Part shown: piece by piece, positions 34,101 through 41,239 of the stretch
How the letters are laid out: each line of letters begins with the position of its first letter
How positions within the stretch are numbered: position 1 is the stretch's first letter
The notes under the pieces: generated by a model
The model's input: the letters and a program-made list of their open reading frames with translations, nothing else
The model's database searches: none
What the model was told of the DNA's origin: nothing
From: SHZI01 sp031409515
Lineage (GTDB): Bacteria; Pseudomonadota; Gammaproteobacteria; Steroidobacterales; GCA-2729495
Reading direction: 5' to 3'
Assembly: GCA_031409515.1 (NCBI GenBank)
Contig: JANNXJ010000016.1
Span: forward strand, 206,728-270,727
DNA: 64,000 nt
Position numbers and translations under genes: made by a program

Positions 34101-35027
34101 GGGGTGATTGTGGGTTTCCACCTTGATCAGCGTATGCACGGGGGCCAGCGTGGCGGTGTAGAGCCCGGTCGACGGGTGGGCGTGGAGATGACTCGCGACC
34201 TGACCCTCGATGACGGCGGCATTGTCCTTGTAGGCGCTCAGCACACCGGCGGGATTCTTCGCGTGGGTGGACCGGATCATCTGGAACAGACTGTGCGCCT
34301 GCTCTTCACCGTCGATGACCCAACGGGCGTTGAAGATCTTGTGCCGGCAGTGTTCCGAGTTGGCCTGGGCGAACATCATGAGTTCCGCGTCGGTGGGATC
34401 GCGACGTTCGGCACCGAACTTGTCCGCGAGATAACTGATCTCCTCCGCCGAAAGCGCAAGACCCAGGTCCCCGTTCGCGCGCTCCAGCGCCGCCACGCCC
34501 TCCCGCAACAAGGGCACATGGCGCAAGGCACGGGGTGCTTCCTCCTGGAACAGTGCCGCGGCCAGCCCGGCGTCGGGAACCACGCCCGGGAGCAGGCTCT
34601 GGGTCATCCGGTCGTGAAGCAGGGGCGCAAGGAGCAGCAGATCAGCGGGTGTCAGTGGCCGGGTTGTTGCAAAGCTGAAACGGACCGCACGCTCGACCCG
34701 GCGCACGGCAACCAGACCGCAACTGCGGGCAATGTCAGTGGCCTTGCTGGACCAGGGAGAGACTGTCCCTGTCCGGGGCACCACGAGAACGCTGTCAGCA
34801 GGCAAGTCCACGCCCGGCGCAGTACGGTCATCCAGCAGGCTCCGCAGTTCCCGCTCAGCGAGTGCTGTCAGCGGCGCCGAGAGAGCGACGATGTGCAGAT
34901 AACGGGCCGCGACTGCCGTAACGGCGGGCACTTTCACCCGGACCTCGCGCAGGAGTTTCTGCAGTCTGAACTCGGAGAGCGCCGCGCCGCCAGGCCAGAT
35001 CAGCGGAGCAGCGAACGGTGCTGTCAC
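31104..35027 (-). CDS. purL: Phosphoribosylformylglycinamidine synthase
   Basis: A 1307-aa large-type FGAM synthase (step 4 of purine synthesis), similar in size to the E. coli enzyme. From the N-terminus: a PurS-like domain, a linker, two AIRS/PurM-type halves ([34 protein letters not shown] is the ATP/FGAR-binding block), and a C-terminal glutaminase. The glutaminase triad is Cys in [10 protein letters not shown] and His/Glu in PHPERVHR. The start is GTG in a GTGA overlap with the upstream DUF1820 gene. Confidence 0.97.
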   Translation of the reverse strand: [1307 protein letters not shown]

Positions 35028-35365
35028 TGTCCCGAGCCGCCGGGGCCACCCGGCGTGTAAATGGGTCCGGGAAACTGGGTGACGTTGCCGGCCTCGGCCG
35101 CCGTCACCTTGCTGACACCCTGCTTCTCGACCTCGTCGATGCGCAGAATCGAGTGCATGGGCAGGTAGGTCCGGCGCACGCCGGCAAACTCGGTCTTGAT
35201 CCGTTCCTCCGAGGGATCCAGAACCACTGTGGTCCGCTCGCCAAAGACGAGGCGCTCGACCTCGATGAAGCCAAACAATGTGCCCTGCGTCACACTCCGG
35301 GCATAGATCTCATAGATCTTGCCCTGGTTGACGAAAATGACTTTGTAGAGGTGCCTGGAAGTCAT
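35024..35365 (-). CDS. DUF1820 family protein
   Basis: A 113-aa small soluble protein, TSRHLYKVIFVNQGKIYEIYARSVTQGTLFGFIEVERLVFGE, with a Pro/Gly-rich tail. It matches the conserved gammaproteobacterial DUF1820 family; function unknown. It is translationally coupled to purL. Confidence 0.85.
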   Translation of the reverse strand: MTSRHLYKVIFVNQGKIYEIYARSVTQGTLFGFIEVERLVFGERTTVVLDPSEERIKTEFAGVRRTYLPMHSILRIDEVEKQGVSKVTAAEAGNVTQFPGPIYTPGGPGGSGQ

Positions 35366-35503
35366 GGGCGAATCGGATCGGGGTCGGCAGTATAACGCAG
35401 TGATTTCACAAGTAAGGGGTTTCCGGGCCGCCCCGAAGTGTGATCAGGCGCGTGTTTCATCCCGGGGCATTGAGCCATCATGCCCGCTGGGTGAGGGACT
35501 TCC

Positions 35504-36688
35504 ATGCCGCTTCGTCTTCGCGTCACCAGTGACAGCAAGGAGTTGCCGCGCGACCAGCGCGTGCGCGAATTCCCGGCCGTGGGCGGCACTATCGGCCGCA
35601 GCCCGGACAGTGACTGGGTCCTGCCGGACGAGAGCCGGTATGTGTCCAGTCGCCACGCGATGATCGACTATCAGGGCGGCGCCTATTACCTCGTCGACAT
35701 GAGCCGCAACGGTGTCTTCGTCAATGGTTCCGACACGCCGGTCGGCCAGGGGCACCCCCAGCGCCTTTTCGACGGCGACCAGCTGCGGATCGGCGAGTTC
35801 GAGATCGCCGTGGACATCAGCGGTGGTGACGAAGAACTGCAGGCAGACGACGGAATGCGCGACTCCATCGTGCGCGCGCAGCTCGTCCCGGAAGACGAGT
35901 CGATAGAGCTGCAACTCGTTGCCGAGGACAAGCTCACCCGCGACTCCAACCTGCAGCGCCATCTCGCTCCGGCCAGGCCATCGACGGCCCGGGCCAAGGT
36001 CACTCCGCCGCGACCCGTGGCAGTCCCGACGGCGCCGAAAAAACCCGTCGCCGCGGCGACCACCGCACCCGCACCAACCGATCCGGAACAGCGCGCTCTC
36101 GCCCTGCTCCTCGATGGCGCCGGCATCAAGCCCGAGACCGTGGCAGGCCGCACCCCCTCCGAGGTCCTGCAGGGTTCCGGCAAGCTGCTGCGGGTCATGG
36201 TGAGCGGTCTCATGGAGCTGCTGCGGGAACGCAGCCACATGAAGGACACCTTCCGGCTGCCCCAGACCATGATGCAGGCCGCCCAGAACAATCCCCTCAA
36301 GTTCTCACCCAGTGTGGATGAGGCCCTCCGCTACCTGTTCAACGACCGGGGTGACGGCGCGTACCTCAGTGCCGAGGACGCCGCCCGGGCGGGGTTCCAG
36401 GACGTCCGCCAGCACGAGCAGGCACTGGTGAAGGCCATGTTGCAGGCCGTCCAGGATTACGTGGAGCGCTTTGACCCGGAAGAGCTCAAGAGCCGCTTCG
36501 ACAAGGGCCTGAAACGCGGGGGCTTGCTCTCCGGCGGGAACAAGCTGAAGTACTGGGAACTCTACGAGGAAAGCTACCCGGCGCTGACCCAGCGGGAGGA
36601 CGGAGGCCCGCCCCAGCTCTTCACCGAAGAGTTTTCCCGGGCGTACCTGCAGGAAGTCGACGGCCAAAAGACTGCTCGCAGCCGCTGA
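35504..36688 (+). CDS. tagH: Type VI secretion-associated FHA-domain protein TagH (orphan)
   Basis: A 394-aa protein. The N-terminal FHA domain has GGTIGRSPDSDWVLPDESRYVSSRHAMIDY and MSRNGVFVNG, which binds phosphothreonine. A Pro/Ala linker (about residues 155-190) and the TagH C-terminal domain (FRLPQTMMQAAQNNPLKFSPSVDEALRYLF, ...LSGGNKLKYWELYEESYPAL) follow. TagH works with T6SS kinases and phosphatases, yet no T6SS gene is in this window. The kinase gene at 6836 is the nearest possible phospho-signalling partner (speculative). Confidence 0.88.
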   Translation: MPLRLRVTSDSKELPRDQRVREFPAVGGTIGRSPDSDWVLPDESRYVSSRHAMIDYQGGAYYLVDMSRNGVFVNGSDTPVGQGHPQRLFDGDQLRIGEFEIAVDISGGDEELQADDGMRDSIVRAQLVPEDESIELQLVAEDKLTRDSNLQRHLAPARPSTARAKVTPPRPVAVPTAPKKPVAAATTAPAPTDPEQRALALLLDGAGIKPETVAGRTPSEVLQGSGKLLRVMVSGLMELLRERSHMKDTFRLPQTMMQAAQNNPLKFSPSVDEALRYLFNDRGDGAYLSAEDAARAGFQDVRQHEQALVKAMLQAVQDYVERFDPEELKSRFDKGLKRGGLLSGGNKLKYWELYEESYPALTQREDGGPPQLFTEEFSRAYLQEVDGQKTARSR

Positions 36689-36796
36689 GCGGGCGGCCGC
36701 AGGCCCCTGCACTCCGGACTTTCCCTGATAGCGCGGCTCCCGGACCTCTGTTCTGCTGTCAGACAGCACCGTGGGGTGACCTTTGCCCTTCCGGAT

Positions 36797-36815
36797 GACA
36801 ATGATTCTCATTTAG
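36797..36815. promoter_or_regulatory. Fur box upstream of feoA
   Basis: GACAATGATTCTCATTTAG contains the perfect half-sites AATGA / TCATT around TTC, matching the Fur consensus GATAATGATAATCATTATC at most positions. It lies just upstream of the feoA ATG, as expected for Fe(II)-Fur repression of the feo operon. Confidence 0.85.
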
Positions 36816-36824
36816 AATTGGGCC

Positions 36825-37052
36825 ATGACACTGGACGAACTCAAGGTTGGCCAGGCCGGGACGATCACAGGCCTCGAGGGCCAGGGCCCCGTGGTGCAGC
36901 GCCTGATGGCCCTGGGCCTGCTGGCCGGGTCGCTGGTGCGCATCACCCGCCGGGCCATTGGCGGCGACCCCCTTGAAGTGCAGGTCATGGACTACGCGCT
37001 CTCCCTCCGGAGGGAAGAGGCACGGCGAGTCACGATCGTTCGCGAAGCATGA
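36825..37052 (+). CDS. feoA: Ferrous iron transport protein A
   Basis: A 75-aa SH3-like cytosolic protein that supports FeoB. TLDELKVGQAGTITGLEGQGPVVQRLMALGLLAGSLVRITRRA...GDPLEVQVMDYALSLRREEA is the full FeoA pattern. Fur-regulated; its stop overlaps feoB (ATGA). Confidence 0.95.
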   Translation: MTLDELKVGQAGTITGLEGQGPVVQRLMALGLLAGSLVRITRRAIGGDPLEVQVMDYALSLRREEARRVTIVREA

Positions 37053-39235
37053 CGGCTGCCACGCCAGCACGGGCCACGCCAGCACCGCCCGCCGTCATTG
37101 CGCTGATCGGTAATCCCAACACCGGCAAGAGCACCCTCTTCAATGCGCTGACGGGCCTGCGCCAGCAAACCGCGAACTACCCGGGCGTTACGGTTGAGCA
37201 GCACACGGGCCGGATCACTCTCGCCGGCGAGACTGTCACCCTGGTGGATCTCCCCGGTGCCTACTCCCTGGCCGCCCAGTCCCCTGACGAAATGGTCGCG
37301 ATCGACGTGCTGCTGGGCCACGTCACTGACCTGCCGCGCCCCAGGGCGATCCTGGCCGTCATCGATGCCACTAATTTACGGCGCAATCTCTTCCTGGTCA
37401 GCCAGCTGGCGGAACTGGGCCTGCCTCTCGTGGTGGCGCTGAACCTCTGGGATGTGGCCGAGAGCCGCGGCATCCGCATCGACACCGGGGAACTGGCCAG
37501 GCAGTTCGGGGCCACCTTCGTGCCGGTCTCAGCCTCGAGGGGGACAGGGCTCGACGCCCTTCGAGCGGCGCTGACCAGCGCAATGCAGGCGCCCGCGACC
37601 GCCCCCCTTAAGGTGCTCCCCGAAATCAGCCAGGCCGCTGCTGACCTGGGCCAGCGGCTGCGGGCAGCGGGGTCTCACCTCCAGGACTACGAAGTGGAGC
37701 GGGCCCTCATCGACGTGCAGGGCAGCGCCGAACGGCGCTTCGAGATGACGGCGGGCGCTGCCTTTCTCGGCGAACTGGCCGACCTGCGCCACCGGCTCGG
37801 CGCCGGGGTACCGCTGGCAGAAGCTGAAGCCACGGCCCGTTACGGCCTGATCAACGCTATCGTGGCCCGTACGGAACAGCGGGCGCCCCGGGAAGTGACG
37901 TTGAGCGACCGGCTGGACCGGATCACCAACCACCCGGTCATCGGTGCAGTGCTCTTTCTGCTGGTGATGGCCGCTGTCTTCCAGGCCGTCTTTTCCTGGG
38001 CCACGCCACTGATGGACCTCATTGCAGAGGCAACGGCGGTCACCGGCAACGCGGTCCGCGCCCTGCTCCCGGATGGCGCCCTGGCCAGCCTCATCGTGGA
38101 TGGGATCATCGCGGGGGTTGGCGGGGTGATCGTCTTCCTGCCCCAGATCATGATCCTGTTCGCCTTCATCATCTTCCTCGAAGACTCGGGCTATATGCCG
38201 CGGGTGGCCTTCATGGTTGACCGCCTGATGCGCTCGGTGGGGCTCTCGGGTCAGTCCTTCATCCCAATGCTGTCGAGTTTCGCCTGTGCCGTACCCGGCA
38301 TCATGGCCACCCGCGTGATCCCCGATCGCCGCGATCGACTGGCCACGATACTGGCCGCGCCCTTCATGACCTGTTCTGCCCGCCTGCCCGTCTACGCACT
38401 GCTGATTTCCGCCTTTGTGCCCGCCCGCCACTATCTGGGTGGCCTGATCAATCTGCAGGGTCTCGTCATGCTGGGGCTCTACATGCTGGGCATCCTCGGC
38501 GGCGTCCTGACGGCCTTGCTGTTGAAACGCACCGTGCTCCGCGGCCCAACGCCAACCTTCATGATCGAACTCCCCCCCTACCGGCTGCCCAGCTGGCGCT
38601 CCATGCTGTTGAAGCTGATGGAGCGTGGCCGGGTGTTTCTCGTGCGGGCCGGGACCGTGATCTTCTCCGTGGCCATCCTCATCTGGGCGCTGGCCTACTT
38701 CCCCCGGCCCGCCGAAATCGGCGAGACCTACGCCACTGAACGGGAAGCCATCGAGGCCAGCGCCCTGTCAACTGTGGACAGAGACCGGGGCTTGTCCGCA
38801 GTCCATGCGGCCGAAGGCGCCGCCTACCTGGAACAGAGCTGGCTCGGACGGCTTGGCCAGTTCGTCGCCCCTGCCTTTGCGCCGCTGGGCTGGGACTGGA
38901 AGGTGTCAGCGGCGGTCATTGCCAGCTTCCCAGCCCGGGAGGTTGTGATTGCGGTCCTGGGCACGATCTATTCGGTGGGCGATCAGGGGGATGGAACCCA
39001 AGGCGCCCTGCGGGAACGGCTGCAGTCGGCCACCCGCCCGGACGGGACGCTGGTCTACACGGTGCCCATGGCCGTCGGGCTGCTGATCTTCTACGTCTTC
39101 TGCCTGCAGTGCGCCGCTACCATCGCCGTGATCCGGCGAGAAACGAATTCGCTGCGCTGGCCGCTCTTCGCCTGGGTCTACATGACGGGCCTGGGCTACC
39201 TGGGCGCGCTGCTGGCGTTCCAGATCGGTAGCTGA
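37049..39235 (+). CDS. feoB: Ferrous iron transporter FeoB
   Basis: A 728-aa GTP-gated Fe(II) permease. The N-terminal G domain has G1 GNPNTGKST, G3 DLPG and G4 NLWD. The helical GDI domain is followed by about ten membrane helices with two Gate domains (RVAFMVDRLMRSVGLSGQSFIPMLSSFACAVPGIMATR; APFMTCSARLPVYALLISAFVP). Normal length, no frameshift. Part of a feoA-feoB-feoC-like operon. Confidence 0.97.
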   Translation: MTAATPARATPAPPAVIALIGNPNTGKSTLFNALTGLRQQTANYPGVTVEQHTGRITLAGETVTLVDLPGAYSLAAQSPDEMVAIDVLLGHVTDLPRPRAILAVIDATNLRRNLFLVSQLAELGLPLVVALNLWDVAESRGIRIDTGELARQFGATFVPVSASRGTGLDALRAALTSAMQAPATAPLKVLPEISQAAADLGQRLRAAGSHLQDYEVERALIDVQGSAERRFEMTAGAAFLGELADLRHRLGAGVPLAEAEATARYGLINAIVARTEQRAPREVTLSDRLDRITNHPVIGAVLFLLVMAAVFQAVFSWATPLMDLIAEATAVTGNAVRALLPDGALASLIVDGIIAGVGGVIVFLPQIMILFAFIIFLEDSGYMPRVAFMVDRLMRSVGLSGQSFIPMLSSFACAVPGIMATRVIPDRRDRLATILAAPFMTCSARLPVYALLISAFVPARHYLGGLINLQGLVMLGLYMLGILGGVLTALLLKRTVLRGPTPTFMIELPPYRLPSWRSMLLKLMERGRVFLVRAGTVIFSVAILIWALAYFPRPAEIGETYATEREAIEASALSTVDRDRGLSAVHAAEGAAYLEQSWLGRLGQFVAPAFAPLGWDWKVSAAVIASFPAREVVIAVLGTIYSVGDQGDGTQGALRERLQSATRPDGTLVYTVPMAVGLLIFYVFCLQCAATIAVIRRETNSLRWPLFAWVYMTGLGYLGALLAFQIGS

Positions 39236-39246
39236 GGGAAATCACC

Positions 39247-39471
39247 ATGCCGGGAATCCAGGAATTCATTGCCCTTGGGATCGTTGCGCTGGTCGCCGGG
39301 CGTCTGGTCTGGCGCCGCTGGGCGGCACGGCGGGGGGCCGCCCGAGGGGGGACCCAGTCTGGAGCCTGCGGGAATTGCGCCGCTGCCGGGCCGCCGCCGA
39401 AGGAAGCCACGGTGCACTTCTTTCGCCGGCGGGAAAAAGAAGAGGGCCCCGCAAGCGGGGCCCCCAGGTAA
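39247..39471 (+). CDS. FeoB-associated Cys-containing membrane protein
   Basis: A 74-aa protein with one N-terminal transmembrane helix (IQEFIALGIVALVAGRLVW), a basic segment and a CGNC motif (ACGNCAAAG). This is the layout of the short FeoB-associated Cys-rich membrane proteins that take the feoC position in many genomes. It lies 11 nt after feoB. Its last codons run through the terminator of the convergent gene, so the tail GPASGAPR is partly hairpin-encoded. Confidence 0.75.
   Translation: MPGIQEFIALGIVALVAGRLVWRRWAARRGAARGGTQSGACGNCAAAGPPPKEATVHFFRRREKEEGPASGAPR
39432..39463 (-). terminator. Intrinsic terminator of the RCC-reductase-like gene
   Basis: Minus strand: stem GGGCCCCGC, loop TT, stem GCGGGGCCC, then TCTTCTTTTTC. 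The stem lies inside the 3' end of the small feo gene on the other strand. Confidence 0.8.
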
Positions 39472-39514
39472 GCCAGTCCAGTCCAGCGGCTCTGCCGCCG
39501 GAACTTGAGCCGTC

Positions 39515-40351
39515 TCAGGCCTTCCACTTGCCCTTGTCGGCGTCCATCTGCACCTTGCCGCCCCGACGGTCCAGCATGAACTGGGCCTGCTCCTTGCCAA
39601 AGATGCGTTCGGCCAGCACGTTCATCGGGTCCGAGCGGTTGGTGTACTCCCGGTAGGTGAAGTCGTACTTCTGCTGGGCAGCGCGTTCTTCGGGCGCCAG
39701 GCGCGGCGCGTCGTCGTACATCTTGAACCAGCGGTCCACGAAGCGGTTCAGGTAGGGCTCGCACTGGTCGATATGCGCATCGGTGAGGGCCGTGATGTAG
39801 CTCGAGCACACGGGGGACTGCATGCCCCGAATCACCGGGCCGTGGCTGGCGGACCAGACAAAGTCGGTGTTCTTGCGGAATTCCAGGTAGTCCTTGTTCA
39901 CGTCGCCGCTGTAGTAGCGGTTCACGTAATCCTCGTTCACCTTCAGATCCACCCGGGGCACGTAGTCCGCGTAGAAGAGCAGGTTGGGCACGGTGCCGAA
40001 GATGATCATCAGGTTCGGTACCTGGGTTTCCTGCCCCAGCACCACGTTGATATTCATATCGATGATGCTGGCCTTACGATTGCCCAGCCAGGAGCGGACG
40101 AACCAGTCCACATCCTTGGCGGTGTAGCCAAAGAAGGCGCCTTCCATCTGCTGGTCGGGCGAGGCGTAGTAGTCAGCGCCCTTGGAGATGGGGTGCAGCG
40201 TCGCGCCGAAGTGCTTGACGATGCGGTCGGCGATGCGGCCGTGAATGTCCCAGCACCGCTCCCACTGGCGGGACACATCCACGTTGGGATTGTCCGCGAG
40301 GAACTCGTGGATGGTCTTGACGTCGCTTTGCTTGGTGCTGGCCTTACTCAT
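39515..40351 (-). CDS. Red chlorophyll catabolite reductase / bilin-reductase-like protein
   Basis: A 278-aa soluble protein. The middle and C-terminal blocks, SIIDMNINVVLG, VPNLMIIFGTVPNLLFYADYVPR, then VDLKVNEDYVNRYYSG, and the ending RSDPMNVLAERIFGKEQAQ, follow the pattern of plant red chlorophyll catabolite reductase. That pattern is a PNF..E block, then D.PHRKDLVLNPDYL..YY, then a PRMFGEE-like end. RCCR belongs to the ferredoxin-dependent bilin reductase superfamily and reduces linear tetrapyrroles. I see no signal peptide and no bilin, haem-oxygenase or photosystem gene nearby. The assignment is by pattern recall and needs a profile search. An AGGA site precedes the ATG and a strong terminator follows. 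Confidence 0.6.
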   Translation of the reverse strand: MSKASTKQSDVKTIHEFLADNPNVDVSRQWERCWDIHGRIADRIVKHFGATLHPISKGADYYASPDQQMEGAFFGYTAKDVDWFVRSWLGNRKASIIDMNINVVLGQETQVPNLMIIFGTVPNLLFYADYVPRVDLKVNEDYVNRYYSGDVNKDYLEFRKNTDFVWSASHGPVIRGMQSPVCSSYITALTDAHIDQCEPYLNRFVDRWFKMYDDAPRLAPEERAAQQKYDFTYREYTNRSDPMNVLAERIFGKEQAQFMLDRRGGKVQMDADKGKWKA

Positions 40352-40411
40352 GGGATCCTGACTGTAGGTTCAGTGGGACCGGCATGATAAGGGAAGGCGG
40401 GGAATTAGAAA

Positions 40412-40440
40412 CCCCCGGCCGGATTAAATCCGACCGGGGG
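40412..40440 (-). terminator. Intrinsic terminator after the cohesin-like gene
   Basis: On the minus strand CCCCCGGTCGGAT, a 3-nt loop and ATCCGGCCGGGGG pair with one mismatch; TTTCTAATT follows. It terminates the cohesin-like gene before the downstream RCC-reductase-like gene. Confidence 0.75.
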
Positions 40441-40457
40441 TGGAAACCTGGATCAGG

Positions 40458-41132
40458 TCAGGCAGCAGCCTTCTGACGAAAGCGCCGGGCTGCTAGGCCG
40501 CCCACGGCCGTGGCCAGGAGCCAGATGGCGGGGGGTGCAGGGACGACCTGCAGGGAGGCATTGCCATAGGTGAGGGCGTAGTTGGTGGACGCGTCCGGCT
40601 TGAACCAACCGAGGGCGAACTGCGTCTGGTCGGCTCCCAGACTCACGATGGCCGTCTGATTTGGCAGCCCCAGCAAACCACTCAGGACCAGGAAACTGAC
40701 ATTGACGATATTGAGATCGGGGCCGATGGCCCCTGACGGATTAGCCTGACAAATAGCACTGGTATCGGTGATGGGGTCGCAGGACTGGGAGGCCTTGAAG
40801 ACATCCAGCCGGGTGAGCGTGCCCTGAGCGGCAGACGCCGTTGTCACGGAGAGCGTGTCAAAGCCGAGCTCCCGGGAGGGAAACGGATTGGACGCAGGAG
40901 TCGGCGCGAGGACGACGGGGCCCACAAACTGCAGGGCCACCGGGTTCCAGCTGATCGAGAAGTCACCACCGTTGGTGAGGTCCGTGAAGCCACTACCCGT
41001 AACCGAGAAAGTGACCGTCTGACCAACGGTAACGTTTGGCGTCGCGGTCGCTATGTTGAGGCTGGCTGCCGAGGCATTAGCCCCCGCAAGAAGAGCAACG
41101 AGGGTGAGCAGGGTAGAAAATTTCGTGGCCAT
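40458..41132 (-). CDS. Cohesin-like PEP-CTERM surface protein
   Basis: A 224-aa protein. Signal peptide at the N-terminus (STLLTLVALLAGANASA). Residues about 25-195 show a cohesin-like jelly-roll pattern: ATPNVTVGQTVTFSVTGSGF, GGDFSISWNPVALQFVG, LDVFKASQSC and INVSFLVL-type strands. The C-terminus is a PEP-CTERM variant: VPAPPAIWLLATAVGGLAARRFRQKAAA, i.e. a Pro motif, a hydrophobic helix and a basic tail for exosortase processing. Cohesin domains bind dockerins, and the adjacent upstream gene ends in dockerin-like repeats. Confidence 0.75.
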   Translation of the reverse strand: MATKFSTLLTLVALLAGANASAASLNIATATPNVTVGQTVTFSVTGSGFTDLTNGGDFSISWNPVALQFVGPVVLAPTPASNPFPSRELGFDTLSVTTASAAQGTLTRLDVFKASQSCDPITDTSAICQANPSGAIGPDLNIVNVSFLVLSGLLGLPNQTAIVSLGADQTQFALGWFKPDASTNYALTYGNASLQVVPAPPAIWLLATAVGGLAARRFRQKAAA

Positions 41133-41239
41133 GTTTCTTTTTCTTTCTATACGGAATATGGACTTAGAGGCCGAGCCTACCTCAGTTTAGAGCGCCGAAA
41201 CAACGACACTTTGACATAAGCAGCAAGAATACCCTCGCG

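Noticed and set aside
33768..35060. 430-codon plus-strand ORF
   Set aside because: Antisense to purL.
35504..36688. Type VI secretion locus
   Set aside because: Only TagH is present; no Tss, Hcp or VgrG gene exists in the window.
36754..36768. TGCTGTC-A-GACAGCA inverted repeat after tagH
   Set aside because: Possible operator or terminator, but no T-run follows and no regulator is implied; too little to call.
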